Shown: positions 16,444 through 26,525 of the stretch, piece by piece
Numbering within the stretch: position 1 is the first letter of the stretch
Layout: every line of letters starts with the position of its first letter
DNA from: Mucilaginibacter phenanthrenivorans
Lineage (GTDB): Bacteria; Bacteroidota; Bacteroidia; Sphingobacteriales; Sphingobacteriaceae
Length of the DNA: 64,000 nucleotides
Assembly: GCF_024721155.1 (NCBI RefSeq)
Contig: NZ_JAHVAP010000003.1
Coordinates: 1 to 64,000 of the forward strand
Direction: 5' to 3'
Notes under the pieces: model-generated
The model's input: the letters and a program-made list of their open reading frames with translations, nothing else
The model's database searches: none
What the model was told of the DNA's origin: nothing
Position numbers and translations under genes: made by a program

Positions 16444-16532
16444 TAAATGTCCTCGAATGAGATTTAATGATGAATCCGGGTGATTATTCAACCCAAAACC
16501 GGCTGTGCTTTAAGTATGCTGTATAAAAAGGA

Positions 16533-18581
16533 TTAAGCTATGACGGCAAAGGCGCGTTTATCAGCTTCGGAACCTGGAAGCCCGTATGGTTTAAAACTGA
16601 CGGTAATGCGGGTTCCTTGGATGATTTCAAATTGGATAGCTCCATTAATATCTTCGCTCAGGCCTTTCATCAATTCAATGCCAAATGAGTTAAATTTGGT
16701 ACGATTTGGATCATCTGGCAGGCCTACGCCGTCATCCGCAATTACAAGTACGATATCCTGATCGTTTTGCTTTAATGAAATGTTTATCGTGCCACTGCCT
16801 TTTCCGGGGAAAGCATATTTAATAGCGTTGGTTACAGCCTCATTTATAATAAGGCCTAGCGGAACCGCATACGATAAATTCAGCGTAATCGGATCAATAT
16901 CGACAGGGAAACGGATGCTGTCATAAACACCAAAACTTACACCCAGGTTCCCTACTAACTCTGGAACATACTCGGCCATGTCAATAGCTTTGATATGGTC
17001 TGAATGATATAACTTTTGATGAATAAGCGACATGGCAGAGATCCGGTGCTGACTATTTTCTACAGCTTTTAACGCGTCATCTTCCAAATACCTTGCTTGT
17101 GATTCCAATAAACATATTACGGTGTGTAGATTGTTCTTTACCCGGTGATGAACCTCCTTCAACAACCATTCCCGCGCACTGATCAGTTGCTGCAGCATTT
17201 TATTCCTGCAGCTAATGACTGCGCTGTTATTTTTTGAGATCCTGTACTGCCGGAAAAGTAAGCAGGCGATGACCATCATCAGGCAAGCCCCTGAAATGGT
17301 CCAGTTTCGGATATTTTTAGTGTGGACAAGCTTCAGATCCCGAAGTCTTGACTCATCCTGTAATTTACGGATGCTCCGATCTTTTAGATCAGCGTGATAA
17401 GCTATCTGCAGTTCCTGTACCAGCTTGTTTTTATCCGACTTGATTATATCATTGTATTTATTGCTTTGCTGTAAGTACCGTATGGCGGTTGTGAAATCCC
17501 GGGCGGTGGAATCGGCTTTAAATAATGCTAAGAAAACGCCTTTCAGATAGATAGGAGAGCCGTCAATCTTAAAACCTTTTAATGACTTCAGCAAAAAGGA
17601 TTTGGCCTTATTCGGTTTTTTCGTACATAAGTAAAATTGGCCAACCCGGTAATAACCAAAAGATCTTTCCAATATTGAAGAGTTATCAAGTTTTTCGTTC
17701 ATAAGGCGCAGCATCTCCATGTAATTTAACTCTGCCAATTTATATTGATCAAGTGCAGTGTAGCAATCCCCAAGCTGGCTGTACAATAAGATCATATTGT
17801 CAGTGATCGGCGGATTACTTTTGGCGCTATGATTTAAAATAAAGGAAAGAGCCTCCTTGGGTTTGCCTTGTTCAATTAAACCGGTAACAATGGACCCCCT
17901 GATATTGGCTACGAGCCCATAGTCTTTTTTTCGGACGGAGTAATAAAAGGCTTTGTATGCCCACGATAAATATTCAGAAGTATTCCCCAGATCTTTATTG
18001 ATCCTGCTGATCCGGCCAAAAAAAGTGATGGCATGCGAGGAATCCTCCGCTGTCTGCATCATTTTTTCAGTTTTCAAGGCATAGGATAGCGCTTGATGAT
18101 AATCTGCTTTAATGGTATAGAGTGCCGACAGGAGGTCGGTAGCAAACAATAAATTTTGGTGAGATGGCTTTTGCGCGGTATCAATGATTTGGAAAAGTTC
18201 TTTTTCAGCCAAATGAAAATTGCGTTGCTGCAGGTGAAGATCAGCGAGGTTACGAAGGACGTCGAGTTCCGACTGGTGGTTATTAAGATGCCTTTCCAGG
18301 ACTAAAGCATTTTGGTAGCAATGTATTCTGAAGGGAATGTTTTCCTGGTTTGATCTGATATTAATCGATAAATACTGCCAGGCTATGCTTTCGTTAATTT
18401 CATCTCCGGTCTTTTTGCATTGCTGAATGATCGGTAAAAATAATCGTTTGGCATCCTCGGATGGAGCTTGACGGCATAGTGAATCTGCCTTATCGATCTG
18501 ATCAGTGATCGCGGCGCTTCGTTGTGCTTTTAAATCTGCGCAGGCAATTAGGATGAGAATACTTAATAGGGACCATTTCAT
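16533..18581 (-). CDS. TPR-containing HisKA_2 histidine kinase (copy 1)
   Basis: This 682-residue kinase has a signal peptide (about 1-19) and a TPR-rich extracytoplasmic region (about 30-400). A short coiled segment is followed by one membrane helix near 430-450 (SGACLMMVIACLLF) and a cytoplasmic HisKA_2 core, EWLLKEVHHRVKNNLHTV. His479 is the likely phospho-acceptor. HATPase motifs are INEAVTNAIKYAF and DDGVGLPDD. It is shorter than its tandem paralogs by about 50 residues at the N-terminus, where the MxxRxxLL...DLNRL-like segment is missing. It is third in the array and has no response regulator of its own upstream. Confidence 0.9.
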   Translation of the reverse strand: MKWSLLSILILIACADLKAQRSAAITDQIDKADSLCRQAPSEDAKRLFLPIIQQCKKTGDEINESIAWQYLSINIRSNQENIPFRIHCYQNALVLERHLNNHQSELDVLRNLADLHLQQRNFHLAEKELFQIIDTAQKPSHQNLLFATDLLSALYTIKADYHQALSYALKTEKMMQTAEDSSHAITFFGRISRINKDLGNTSEYLSWAYKAFYYSVRKKDYGLVANIRGSIVTGLIEQGKPKEALSFILNHSAKSNPPITDNMILLYSQLGDCYTALDQYKLAELNYMEMLRLMNEKLDNSSILERSFGYYRVGQFYLCTKKPNKAKSFLLKSLKGFKIDGSPIYLKGVFLALFKADSTARDFTTAIRYLQQSNKYNDIIKSDKNKLVQELQIAYHADLKDRSIRKLQDESRLRDLKLVHTKNIRNWTISGACLMMVIACLLFRQYRISKNNSAVISCRNKMLQQLISAREWLLKEVHHRVKNNLHTVICLLESQARYLEDDALKAVENSQHRISAMSLIHQKLYHSDHIKAIDMAEYVPELVGNLGVSFGVYDSIRFPVDIDPITLNLSYAVPLGLIINEAVTNAIKYAFPGKGSGTINISLKQNDQDIVLVIADDGVGLPDDPNRTKFNSFGIELMKGLSEDINGAIQFEIIQGTRITVSFKPYGLPGSEADKRAFAVIA

Positions 18582-18672
18582 AACATGGGATCATTTACAT
18601 ACTTATCTTATTAAATAATTAACCACCCGGTCAATTTTGGCCGCCTAAGACGATTGGTGACTTTTTTGCCAC

Positions 18673-20874
18673 CTACATCTGTAGCGTGGGTTTAAAACTG
18701 ACGGAGATGCGAGTTCCCCCGGAATTCTGGAATTTGAGATCGGCATTGATCTCTGCACTCAATCCTTTCATCAATTCGACTCCCAACGATTGATATTCCG
18801 TGCTGAATGGGTCTTCTTGCATCCCAATACCATTGTCTGCGATCACCAATAGGATCTGGTGGTCGTCATCAACTAATGCAATATGAATTTCACCTGCTAT
18901 AAACCCGGGGAAAGCATATTTAATAGCATTGGTGACCGCCTCGTTAATGATAAGACCTAAAGGGATCGCATAAGAAATATTCAGCGTGATCGGGTCGATA
19001 TCAAATGTAAAACTGACGAAACCTGCAACACCGAAGCTTGCTTCCAGGTTATTGACCAACTCGGGAATATATTCCGTCATATCAATCGTTTTGATATTAT
19101 CGGTCCTATACAGCTTTTGATGGATAAGCGACATTGCAAAGATCCGGTGCTGACTGCTTTCTACAGCTTTTAAGGCATCATCTTCCAGATACTTCGCCTG
19201 TGACTCCAATAAACAAATCACGGTATGAAGATTGTTTTTTACCCGGTGATGAACCTCCTTTAACAGCCATTCTTTCTCAACGACCAACTGTTGAAGCATA
19301 TCATTTTTTCGTGTGATCATCGCGTTGGTTTTTTTTGCCACTTTCGCCTGCCGGTAAAGGAGGGCGGCGATCACTAATAGCAAACATGATGCGATAATCG
19401 TCCAGGTTCTGGTAGAGTCGGCATCTGCCAGATTCAAAGTTTGGAGTTTTGCAAAGTTCCTCAGATCATTGATACGCTTGTCTTTTTGTTGGGTGTCATA
19501 CGCAATTTGCAGTTCTTCGATTTGCTTATTTTTGACCGAATTGAATAAGGAATCTTTTAATTGGTCGCTTCGCTGTAAATAGGTAATCGCACTTTGATAA
19601 TTTCCCGCGGCTGAATCGGCTTTGAATAGCAGGAGGGAAATACCTTGTATATCTTTCACATCATCACCTTTTTCAAATCCCTTTAGCGCTTTAAGGAGAT
19701 AAGGTTTGGCTATCCGATGCTGGTTTCTCAGCAGGTAAAAATTTCCGATGGACTGGTAACCTACAGCCTCCTGGCTGCGTATTAAATTAGCATTGCCTTT
19801 CTCGATCAGATTGATTATTTCAAGATATTTCTTTTCAGCTAAATCATAGTTTTTAAGACCGTAATAACAACCTGCCATGTTGGAGAGTAATATGATCTGA
19901 TCGTGCGGATCGAATGGGCCATAGTTTTTGCTTTCATTTAATAAAAAATTCAAGGCCGCCCGCGGTCTGCCTAACTTAACTAAACTGTTGACGACCGTAC
20001 TTCCGGTCGATACAATATACCGGCGGTAGCTTTTTATTTTTAAAACTGCTTCATAGGATTTTTTGGACCATTCCAGGACGGCGTTTTCATTTCCCAGATC
20101 CCGGTAGATGGTTTGCAGCCGGCCATAAAAGGTAATAGTATATAGCGAGTCGGCCGCCGTTCGCATCGTTTTTACCGTTTTCAGTGCGTAAAGTAGGGCC
20201 TTGTTGTATTCGCCTTTAGAAATATATAGCCAGGCCATCAGATCATAAGAGAAGAGCAAACTGCTATGTGATGCCGGCCGGCTCGGTTTGAGGGTTTGTA
20301 GTAATTCGTTTTCCGCGGTAATATAGCTTCGTTGCTGAATATGGATATCTGCAACTTTCCTGAGCAGTTCGTATTCGGACTCCGGGTCATTCAACCGTCT
20401 TACCAGTTTAAGGGCATTCTGGTAACAGCTTAATCTGAACTGGGTTCGTTTCGCATCGCTGCTGGGCTGATCAGCCAGGTATTTCCAGGCAATCCATTCG
20501 CTGCTGATATCTCCTGTACTTTTACATGTTGCTATTAAGGGAAGAAAAAGACTTTTGGCATCTGATTTAGGATTTGATCGGCACCGGATCTTGGTTCTGA
20601 GGATGTTAATGCGGTTTATAAAGTCCAGGCTTGGGGCTTCTGTATTGAGTTTCTCTGCCTGATTTAAATAAAATTCAATAGAGTCCGGATAGAAAACAAG
20701 CGCTGAATCTACATAAAAGCCAGCCACTTTGATTAGTATCGGAATTCGCGCAGAATCCAGTTCTTTACGGTTTTTTAATTTTTCCAACAATTGGTCTAGG
20801 GTTGAATGGGCCTTCTGCGCCATGACCGTCGCACCGGATATCAGGAATAAAATAATAGTGATGGTTGTTTTCAT
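18673..20874 (-). CDS. TPR-containing HisKA_2 histidine kinase (copy 2)
   Basis: This 733-residue kinase has a signal peptide (about 1-20), TPR repeats in residues ~100-430, a coiled coil (~455-490), a membrane helix (TWTIIASCLLLVIAALLYR, ~497-515) and a HisKA_2/HATPase core with His543. It starts 71 bases after the sigma-54 regulator at 20946-22325 and is 91 bases before copy 1. The pair regulator-then-kinase is repeated at 22662-26280, so this is one unit of a tandem duplication. The TPR region probably binds a periplasmic ligand or protein partner. Confidence 0.92.
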   Translation of the reverse strand: MKTTITIILFLISGATVMAQKAHSTLDQLLEKLKNRKELDSARIPILIKVAGFYVDSALVFYPDSIEFYLNQAEKLNTEAPSLDFINRINILRTKIRCRSNPKSDAKSLFLPLIATCKSTGDISSEWIAWKYLADQPSSDAKRTQFRLSCYQNALKLVRRLNDPESEYELLRKVADIHIQQRSYITAENELLQTLKPSRPASHSSLLFSYDLMAWLYISKGEYNKALLYALKTVKTMRTAADSLYTITFYGRLQTIYRDLGNENAVLEWSKKSYEAVLKIKSYRRYIVSTGSTVVNSLVKLGRPRAALNFLLNESKNYGPFDPHDQIILLSNMAGCYYGLKNYDLAEKKYLEIINLIEKGNANLIRSQEAVGYQSIGNFYLLRNQHRIAKPYLLKALKGFEKGDDVKDIQGISLLLFKADSAAGNYQSAITYLQRSDQLKDSLFNSVKNKQIEELQIAYDTQQKDKRINDLRNFAKLQTLNLADADSTRTWTIIASCLLLVIAALLYRQAKVAKKTNAMITRKNDMLQQLVVEKEWLLKEVHHRVKNNLHTVICLLESQAKYLEDDALKAVESSQHRIFAMSLIHQKLYRTDNIKTIDMTEYIPELVNNLEASFGVAGFVSFTFDIDPITLNISYAIPLGLIINEAVTNAIKYAFPGFIAGEIHIALVDDDHQILLVIADNGIGMQEDPFSTEYQSLGVELMKGLSAEINADLKFQNSGGTRISVSFKPTLQM

Positions 20875-20945
20875 TTATTTTCAAATGCCAGATCGTTTCT
20901 GCCTGCAATGCATTGATCGATTTGTAAGCATGAACCGTTTTTTTA

Positions 20946-22325
20946 TCAACCGAATTGTTTGGAGATCCCGAGTTTGACCATCCTGGATTTGAGTGTTGAG
21001 GAGTTGATATCAAGGAGATCCGCGGCACCACCCGGTCCGTAGATTTTCCAGTTGCATTTGGCCAGTGCGTCCAGGATATGATCCCTTTCGTTATCAGTCA
21101 TTGTCTTCATACCTTTAATTTCAGGACTGCCTGTTGCGGACTGTTTAATAATGGGCAGGGCTATCTTATCGATCAGGCGGCCCTCACAAAGCAGGACGGA
21201 ACGTTCGATAAGATTGATGAGCTGCCTGACGTTCCCCGGCCAGGGATAGTCGAGCAGCGCCTTTTTGACTGAATCGGAGAAGCCGGAAACATGCTTATGA
21301 TTCGCTGCAGCAAAAATGCCCAGGTAATGATCGGCAATCGGCATAATGTCGGCTTTTCTTTCCCGCAACGGGGAGAGCTCTATCGGGAACACATAAAGCC
21401 GGTAGTAAAGGTCCAGCCTGAACCTGCCGACCGCGATCTCTTCTTCCAGGTTGCGGTTGGTTGCAGCGATGATCCTGACATTAACTTTTTTTCGTTTTCC
21501 GCCTATCGGGCAGATCTCTTTTTCCTGCAATACGCGGAGCAGTTTCGATTGGATCTCCATCGGCATTTCACCGATCTCATCCAGGAAGATGGTGCCATTC
21601 TCCGCTTGTTCGAATTTGCCGATCCTTTTATCAACGGCACCGGTAAAACTTCCCTTCTCATGGCCGAACAGTTCGGATTCAATAAGCGTGGGCGATATAG
21701 CCGCACAGTCAACGATGATCAGCGACTTTTTACCGCGCGCGGAATGATCATGGATAGCCCTTGCTACCAGTTCCTTACCGGTGCCGCTTTCACCAAGGAT
21801 CAGCACCGGGCTTTCAGCAGCGGCAGCGATCTGTATCAGGCGGCCGGTATCTTTCAGTCCGGGACTTTTGCCAGCCATCCCGAAATTGTCGGGGGCGCTG
21901 CCTTTAGTATCGGCGGCGGCTTTCGAATGCGCGGATGAGCGTGTTAGTAAAAGATGCTCGGTATGCAGATCGGCCGCAATATCAAGCATGGCCAGTACAT
22001 CTTTTTCACGAAATGGTTTGACCAGGAACCCGTAAGGCGAGGTTTGTTTAGCGAGCTTAAACGTCCGCTCATCAGAATTCGCCGAGAGGTAAATGAAAGG
22101 AATATGGCGTTCCTTGAGCACAGGCGCCAGATCGATACCGGTTTTATCCCCTTTTAAGAAAATATCCAGCAACACAAGGTCCGGCGGTTCCAAACGGAGG
22201 ATTCTAAGTGCTTCGTCAACGGACCGGGCAATAGAACAAACGGTATATCCTGCTGCTTCCAGCACTTTGCGGAGATTGTTTGCCTCTATAAATTGGTCCT
22301 CAACTATTAATACTTTATTTTTCAT
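20946..22325 (-). CDS. NtrC-family sigma-54 response regulator (copy A)
   Basis: This 459-residue protein has three domains. The receiver domain (1-120) has Asp54 (LVLLDIF) and Lys103. The AAA+ sigma-54 activator domain has Walker A GESGTGKE at 178-185, the sigma-54 contact loop GSFTGA at 225-230 (a variant of GAFTGA), IFLDEIGEM (Walker B) and AATNRNLEEE. The C-terminal Fis-type helix-turn-helix is at about 420-459 (GGAADLLDINSSTLKSRMVKLGI). It would drive RpoN-dependent promoters once phosphorylated, probably by the TPR kinase encoded just downstream. It is highly similar to copy B throughout. I found no convincing -24/-12 promoter in the window. Confidence 0.93.
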   Translation of the reverse strand: MKNKVLIVEDQFIEANNLRKVLEAAGYTVCSIARSVDEALRILRLEPPDLVLLDIFLKGDKTGIDLAPVLKERHIPFIYLSANSDERTFKLAKQTSPYGFLVKPFREKDVLAMLDIAADLHTEHLLLTRSSAHSKAAADTKGSAPDNFGMAGKSPGLKDTGRLIQIAAAAESPVLILGESGTGKELVARAIHDHSARGKKSLIIVDCAAISPTLIESELFGHEKGSFTGAVDKRIGKFEQAENGTIFLDEIGEMPMEIQSKLLRVLQEKEICPIGGKRKKVNVRIIAATNRNLEEEIAVGRFRLDLYYRLYVFPIELSPLRERKADIMPIADHYLGIFAAANHKHVSGFSDSVKKALLDYPWPGNVRQLINLIERSVLLCEGRLIDKIALPIIKQSATGSPEIKGMKTMTDNERDHILDALAKCNWKIYGPGGAADLLDINSSTLKSRMVKLGISKQFG

Positions 22326-22661
22326 ACCAAAATTTCTTCAATAGAATTTCAATAACCAAATAGGCTGCGTTAATGGGCAGATTAACGATCTGATTAAGAA
22401 ATTTTAATTAATGCCGTTCAGTAGGGATGGACAAAAAATTCGCCCAACTGACTGCCAGTAATTGCAAAGGTTATGCCGTGAGCTATGGAGTTGATAGCCA
22501 GTAAATTGGATTATGTTGCAAAGCATTAAAATCATTTAATATCATGATATCATGATATTAATGCGAAATGCAATGATAGTGAACACTTTGAGAATCTGCC
22601 GGGCGGCGATTAAGCAAGATGAGGATTAAGGATTTCGTCGGCTGGTATTAATACGGGCCAA
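22326..22661. other. Intergenic region with a 24-bp perfect palindrome
   Basis: This 336-base gap separates kinase copy 3 from regulator copy A and must hold the promoter for regulator A. A perfect 24-bp palindrome lies at 22537-22560 with the core TCATGATATCATGA (22542-22555). The same 14-bp core recurs at 27281-27294. No gene is evident. Confidence 0.7.
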
Positions 22662-24863
22662 CTAAAAATATGACGTGGCCGTCGGAGCAAATGATACATG
22701 GATACGGGTGCCATTGGAGGCATCGAACATGATTTGCCCGTTGATGTCCCCGCATAGACCCTTCATTAATTCAATTCCCAGCGTACCGGACTCGTTAACG
22801 TAAAGGCATTTGGGAATGCCGATCCCATTATCTGTCATTTCCAAATGAATATTTTCGTCAGATTGGTATAAGACAATGCCTATTTTTCCTTTTCCATTTT
22901 TGGGGAATGCATATTTAATAGCGTTTGTAACGGCTTCATTGATGATGAGACCTAGCGGAATGGCATAAGCAATATCCAGGGTTAGCGCATCAACTTTTAT
23001 TTCAAAATCAATCTCACCGGCAACACCAAAGCTCTTCTCTAGATTAAGCATCAATTCACTGATATACTCTGCCATCTCTATCATTTTGATCTTATCCGAC
23101 CGATATAGTTTTTGATGTAATAAAGACATGGCAAAGATTCGGTGCTGGCTGGTCTCTATCGCCTTCAAAGCTTCGTCTTTGAGATATTTTGCCTGTGACT
23201 CCAGTAAAGAAATAACCGTATGTAAATTGTTTTTTACACGGTGGTGTACCTCTTTTAAAAGCCATTCTTTCTCATGGACCAGTTGCTGCAAAATTTCGTT
23301 CTTGCGGGCCGTGGCCTTATTGGTTCTTCGGGCGGACCGCGCCTGCCGGTAAAGGAGGCCCGCAATAATCAAAACCAAACTTAAACCGGCGGTAATCCAG
23401 TTTCTTGTTGAGTCAGCGTGTAGCAGTTTTAATTGCTGATACTTTGAATTATTCTGTAATTGCTGTATATTTTTATTTTTTTGTTCGGTTTGGTAAGCGA
23501 TCTGCAATTCTTCTATCTGTTTGCTTTTTTCCGAACTGAAAATGGAATCCTTCAACCTGTTACTTTCCTGCAAATATTTGATGGCGCTGGAATAATGCCC
23601 GGCTGCCGAATCGACTTTAAAAAGAAGTAAATAGGTATCCTTAATAAAGCTGACGAATGCGGTAGCTTTGTAACCCGCCAGTGCGTTGAGCAGGTAAGTC
23701 CGGGCAAATGCTTCTCTGCCGGTATTCACATAAAATTTTCCGATTACGAAATTATAGACGGCGCCATCATATACAGAAAGGTCATGGGAATGACTGTTCA
23801 TCAAAAGCAATAATTGTTGATAGCTTTTTTCTGCGAGCGGGTATTCTCTTAATGCGTAATAGCAGTCTCCAACCTGCCTTTGAAACAACATCAAAGCGTT
23901 AGGACTTGCTAATTGCCTTTTATATTCATGATCCAAAACGAACCGCAATGCCTCCTGAGGCTTGCGCTCAGCGATCAGGTTGCTGGCTATGGAGCCGCGA
24001 ATAAGGGCTAAGCCGTCATATTGCCCTTTCTTTAAACAATAGTCGAATGCCTTTTTGGCCCAGATGTTACTTTCTGATGGGTTGCCTAATAAACTGTATA
24101 TTAAACGCAGCCGGCCGTAGGAGGTGGCTAGGATATTAGCGGTATCCAAACTTGAGCGGATCGCATGCTGTGTCTTAAACGCATATTTTAGCGCCTTTTC
24201 ATATTTTCCTTTAGTGGTATACAAGCCGGCAAGCCTGTCGTAACAATTTAACAGGTCCTCGTTTGACGTAGCCGGATCGGAAGATATTTGAATCAATTCC
24301 TTTTCAGCGGAATCCAGTTTATGTTCTTTAATGTGAACTTCGGCCATGTATTTCAGCAGCGTTAACTGCGCTTTTCTGTCGTGAAGCTGCCGGCTAAGCC
24401 TGGTCGCTTGCCAGAGAAAGGATTGATATGACGGGTCTGGCCGTGGTTTATCGGTCATTCTTTCAATTAACGCCAGTAGCGCTGCCAGTTGACCTTGGCT
24501 ATCGCCGGTTCTTAAACAGTCACTGATAAGCGGCAAAAAGAGCTTCTCAAGATTCAGGTCTGGTTTTTTGCTATATTGGATTTTCGCTCCTACAAGATTA
24601 ATGCTGTTTTGATAATGAACGTTACGGAATTGCTCATTGAGCTTTTTGGCCTGGTCCAAATAAATTTCCGCAGAATCGGTTTTGCCTTCAGCCGGCAGGT
24701 CATCATAAGAGGCGGATAAAGCGATGAGTACTGCCAGACGCGGCGTATCCTGGCCTATGTTTTTGAGCTTTTTAAGTAACTGTTCTCGGTCCTGGTTCTT
24801 CAACTGGGCAAAAGCGGTCACAGTTATGAAAAGAGTCAGGAACGATGTTGACAGTTTCTTCAT
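22662..24863 (-). CDS. TPR-containing HisKA_2 histidine kinase (copy 3)
   Basis: This 733-residue kinase has the same architecture as copy 2: signal peptide (about 1-19), TPR region, coiled coil (~450-490), membrane helix (WITAGLSLVLIIAGLLYR, ~492-510), HisKA_2 with His541, and HATPase motifs EAVTNAIKYAF and DNGIGIPK. The TPR region has diverged much more from copy 2 than the kinase core has, as expected if each copy senses a different ligand. It lies 37 bases after regulator copy B, with its own likely -7 element (24891-24898). Confidence 0.92.
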   Translation of the reverse strand: MKKLSTSFLTLFITVTAFAQLKNQDREQLLKKLKNIGQDTPRLAVLIALSASYDDLPAEGKTDSAEIYLDQAKKLNEQFRNVHYQNSINLVGAKIQYSKKPDLNLEKLFLPLISDCLRTGDSQGQLAALLALIERMTDKPRPDPSYQSFLWQATRLSRQLHDRKAQLTLLKYMAEVHIKEHKLDSAEKELIQISSDPATSNEDLLNCYDRLAGLYTTKGKYEKALKYAFKTQHAIRSSLDTANILATSYGRLRLIYSLLGNPSESNIWAKKAFDYCLKKGQYDGLALIRGSIASNLIAERKPQEALRFVLDHEYKRQLASPNALMLFQRQVGDCYYALREYPLAEKSYQQLLLLMNSHSHDLSVYDGAVYNFVIGKFYVNTGREAFARTYLLNALAGYKATAFVSFIKDTYLLLFKVDSAAGHYSSAIKYLQESNRLKDSIFSSEKSKQIEELQIAYQTEQKNKNIQQLQNNSKYQQLKLLHADSTRNWITAGLSLVLIIAGLLYRQARSARRTNKATARKNEILQQLVHEKEWLLKEVHHRVKNNLHTVISLLESQAKYLKDEALKAIETSQHRIFAMSLLHQKLYRSDKIKMIEMAEYISELMLNLEKSFGVAGEIDFEIKVDALTLDIAYAIPLGLIINEAVTNAIKYAFPKNGKGKIGIVLYQSDENIHLEMTDNGIGIPKCLYVNESGTLGIELMKGLCGDINGQIMFDASNGTRIHVSFAPTATSYF

Positions 24864-24890
24864 TGAATGTTTTAAAATGCCAAATATAAG

Positions 24891-24898
24891 GATTCAAT
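24891..24898 (-). promoter_or_regulatory. -7 promoter element before kinase copy 3
   Basis: TATATTTG on the minus strand fits TAnnTTTG, 28 bases before the ATG at 24863. It sits just inside the gap after the regulator stop, so the kinase may also be made independently of the regulator. Confidence 0.4.
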
Positions 24899-24900
24899 CA

Positions 24901-26280
24901 TCAACCGAATTGTTTGGAGATCCCGAGCTTGACCATTCTTGATTTGAGGGTGGAAGAGTTGATATGGAGCAGGTCTGCCGCACCTCCGGGCCCATATATT
25001 TTCCAGTTGCATTTGGCCAGAGCATCCAGGATGTGATCGCGTTCGTTATCGGTCATTGACTTCATGCCTTTCGGCTCTGCACTGCCGGCGACAGTCTGCC
25101 TGAAGACCGGCAGGACTACCCGGTCGATCAGGCGGCCCTCACAAAGCAGAACGGACCGTTCGACCAGGTTGATAAGCTGCCGGACATTGCCTGGCCAGGG
25201 ATAATCAAGTAAAGCCTGCCGGACTGGTTCAGAAAACCCGGAGATGTGCTTGTTATTGGCAGCCGCGAATACACCCAGGTAATGTTCGGCGATCGGCATG
25301 ATATCCGCTTTCCTTTCCCGCAGTGGTGACAATTCTACCGGGAACACGTAAAGCCGGTAATACAGGTCCAGCCTGAACCTCCCGGCCGCGATCTCTTCTT
25401 CCAGGTTCCGGTTGGTGGCCGCAATGATCCGGACATTGACCTTCTTTAGCTTTCCGCCTATCGGGCAGATCTCTTTTTCCTGTAGTACGCGGAGCAGTTT
25501 TGACTGGATCTCCAGCGGCATTTCCCCGATCTCATCCAAAAAGATCGTGCCGTTTTCAGCCTGTTCGAACTTGCCGATCCGCTTGTCTGCAGCACCGGTA
25601 AAGCTTCCCTTTTCGTGCCCGAAAAGTTCGGATTCGATCAGTGTGGGCGATATGGCTGCGCAGTCAACGATGATCAGCGGCTTTTTACCGCGTGCAGAAT
25701 GATCATGGATCGCCCTTGCCACCAGTTCCTTGCCGGTTCCACTTTCTCCAAGGATCAGCACCGGGCTTTCAGCAGCAGCGGCGATCTGTATCAGGCGGGC
25801 GACATCTTTTAGCCCTGAACTTTTTCCGGCCATTCCAAAGTTATCTGTACCCCCGTTTTTCAGATCGGCCGGGGCTTTAGGCTTAGCGGCAGCACGTGCC
25901 AGCGAACGGTGCTCGTTGTGCAGGTCTGCGGCAATGTCCAGCATGGCCAGCACATCCTTTTCACGAAATGGTTTGACCAGGAACCCATAAGGTGAGGTCT
26001 GCTTGGCGAGCTTAAATGTCTGCTCGTCCGAATTAGCCGAGAGATAAATGAAGGGAATGTTACGCTCCTTAAGCACGGGCGCGAGGTCTATTCCCGTCTT
26101 TTCTCCTTTCAGAAAGATATCCAGCAGCACCAGGTCAGGCGGGTCCGAACGCAGTATCCTGAGCGCTTCATCCACCGACCGGGCGACAGAACAAACCTCA
26201 TACCCTGCCAGCTCTAAAACCTTCCGGAGATTGTTTGCCTCTATAAACTGGTCCTCTACTATTAATACTTTACCCTTCAT
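24901..26280 (-). CDS. NtrC-family sigma-54 response regulator (copy B)
   Basis: This 459-residue protein is the same length as copy A and nearly identical in domains and motifs: receiver Asp54 and Lys103, Walker A GESGTGKE (178-185), GSFTGA loop, and C-terminal Fis-type HTH ending KSRMVKLGISKQFG. Most differences fall in the linker at about 122-150 and in the segment before the HTH. The recognition helices differ only at one or two positions (LLHINSSTLK against LLDINSSTLK), so both copies probably bind the same or overlapping sites. It is the first gene of the array. Confidence 0.93.
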   Translation of the reverse strand: MKGKVLIVEDQFIEANNLRKVLELAGYEVCSVARSVDEALRILRSDPPDLVLLDIFLKGEKTGIDLAPVLKERNIPFIYLSANSDEQTFKLAKQTSPYGFLVKPFREKDVLAMLDIAADLHNEHRSLARAAAKPKAPADLKNGGTDNFGMAGKSSGLKDVARLIQIAAAAESPVLILGESGTGKELVARAIHDHSARGKKPLIIVDCAAISPTLIESELFGHEKGSFTGAADKRIGKFEQAENGTIFLDEIGEMPLEIQSKLLRVLQEKEICPIGGKLKKVNVRIIAATNRNLEEEIAAGRFRLDLYYRLYVFPVELSPLRERKADIMPIAEHYLGVFAAANNKHISGFSEPVRQALLDYPWPGNVRQLINLVERSVLLCEGRLIDRVVLPVFRQTVAGSAEPKGMKSMTDNERDHILDALAKCNWKIYGPGGAADLLHINSSTLKSRMVKLGISKQFG

Positions 26281-26525
26281 AACGCCTTTAATTTCGTTTT
26301 TAAGATTAGCAGTATCAAAATTCTGAATTGCTTTTTATACCTCTAAACGTGAAAAAAAAGCGCAGCAAATTTAAATACAAAATACGATTTTAAGTTGAAG
26401 ATACAGGAACATACCGGGGTAACCAAAACTGGAGTGGTAACCTTCGTTATACCAGATAGCCAATGTTGACCAATCAGTCTGAGCAACGCCCCGCTTTCCA
26501 GTTGTTTGACTGGCGATTATTTGCC

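Noticed and set aside
21291..21938. 215-codon plus-strand open frame
   Set aside because: It lies entirely opposite the sigma-54 regulator gene, has no family-like motifs, and its residues reflect the antisense of conserved regulator codons.
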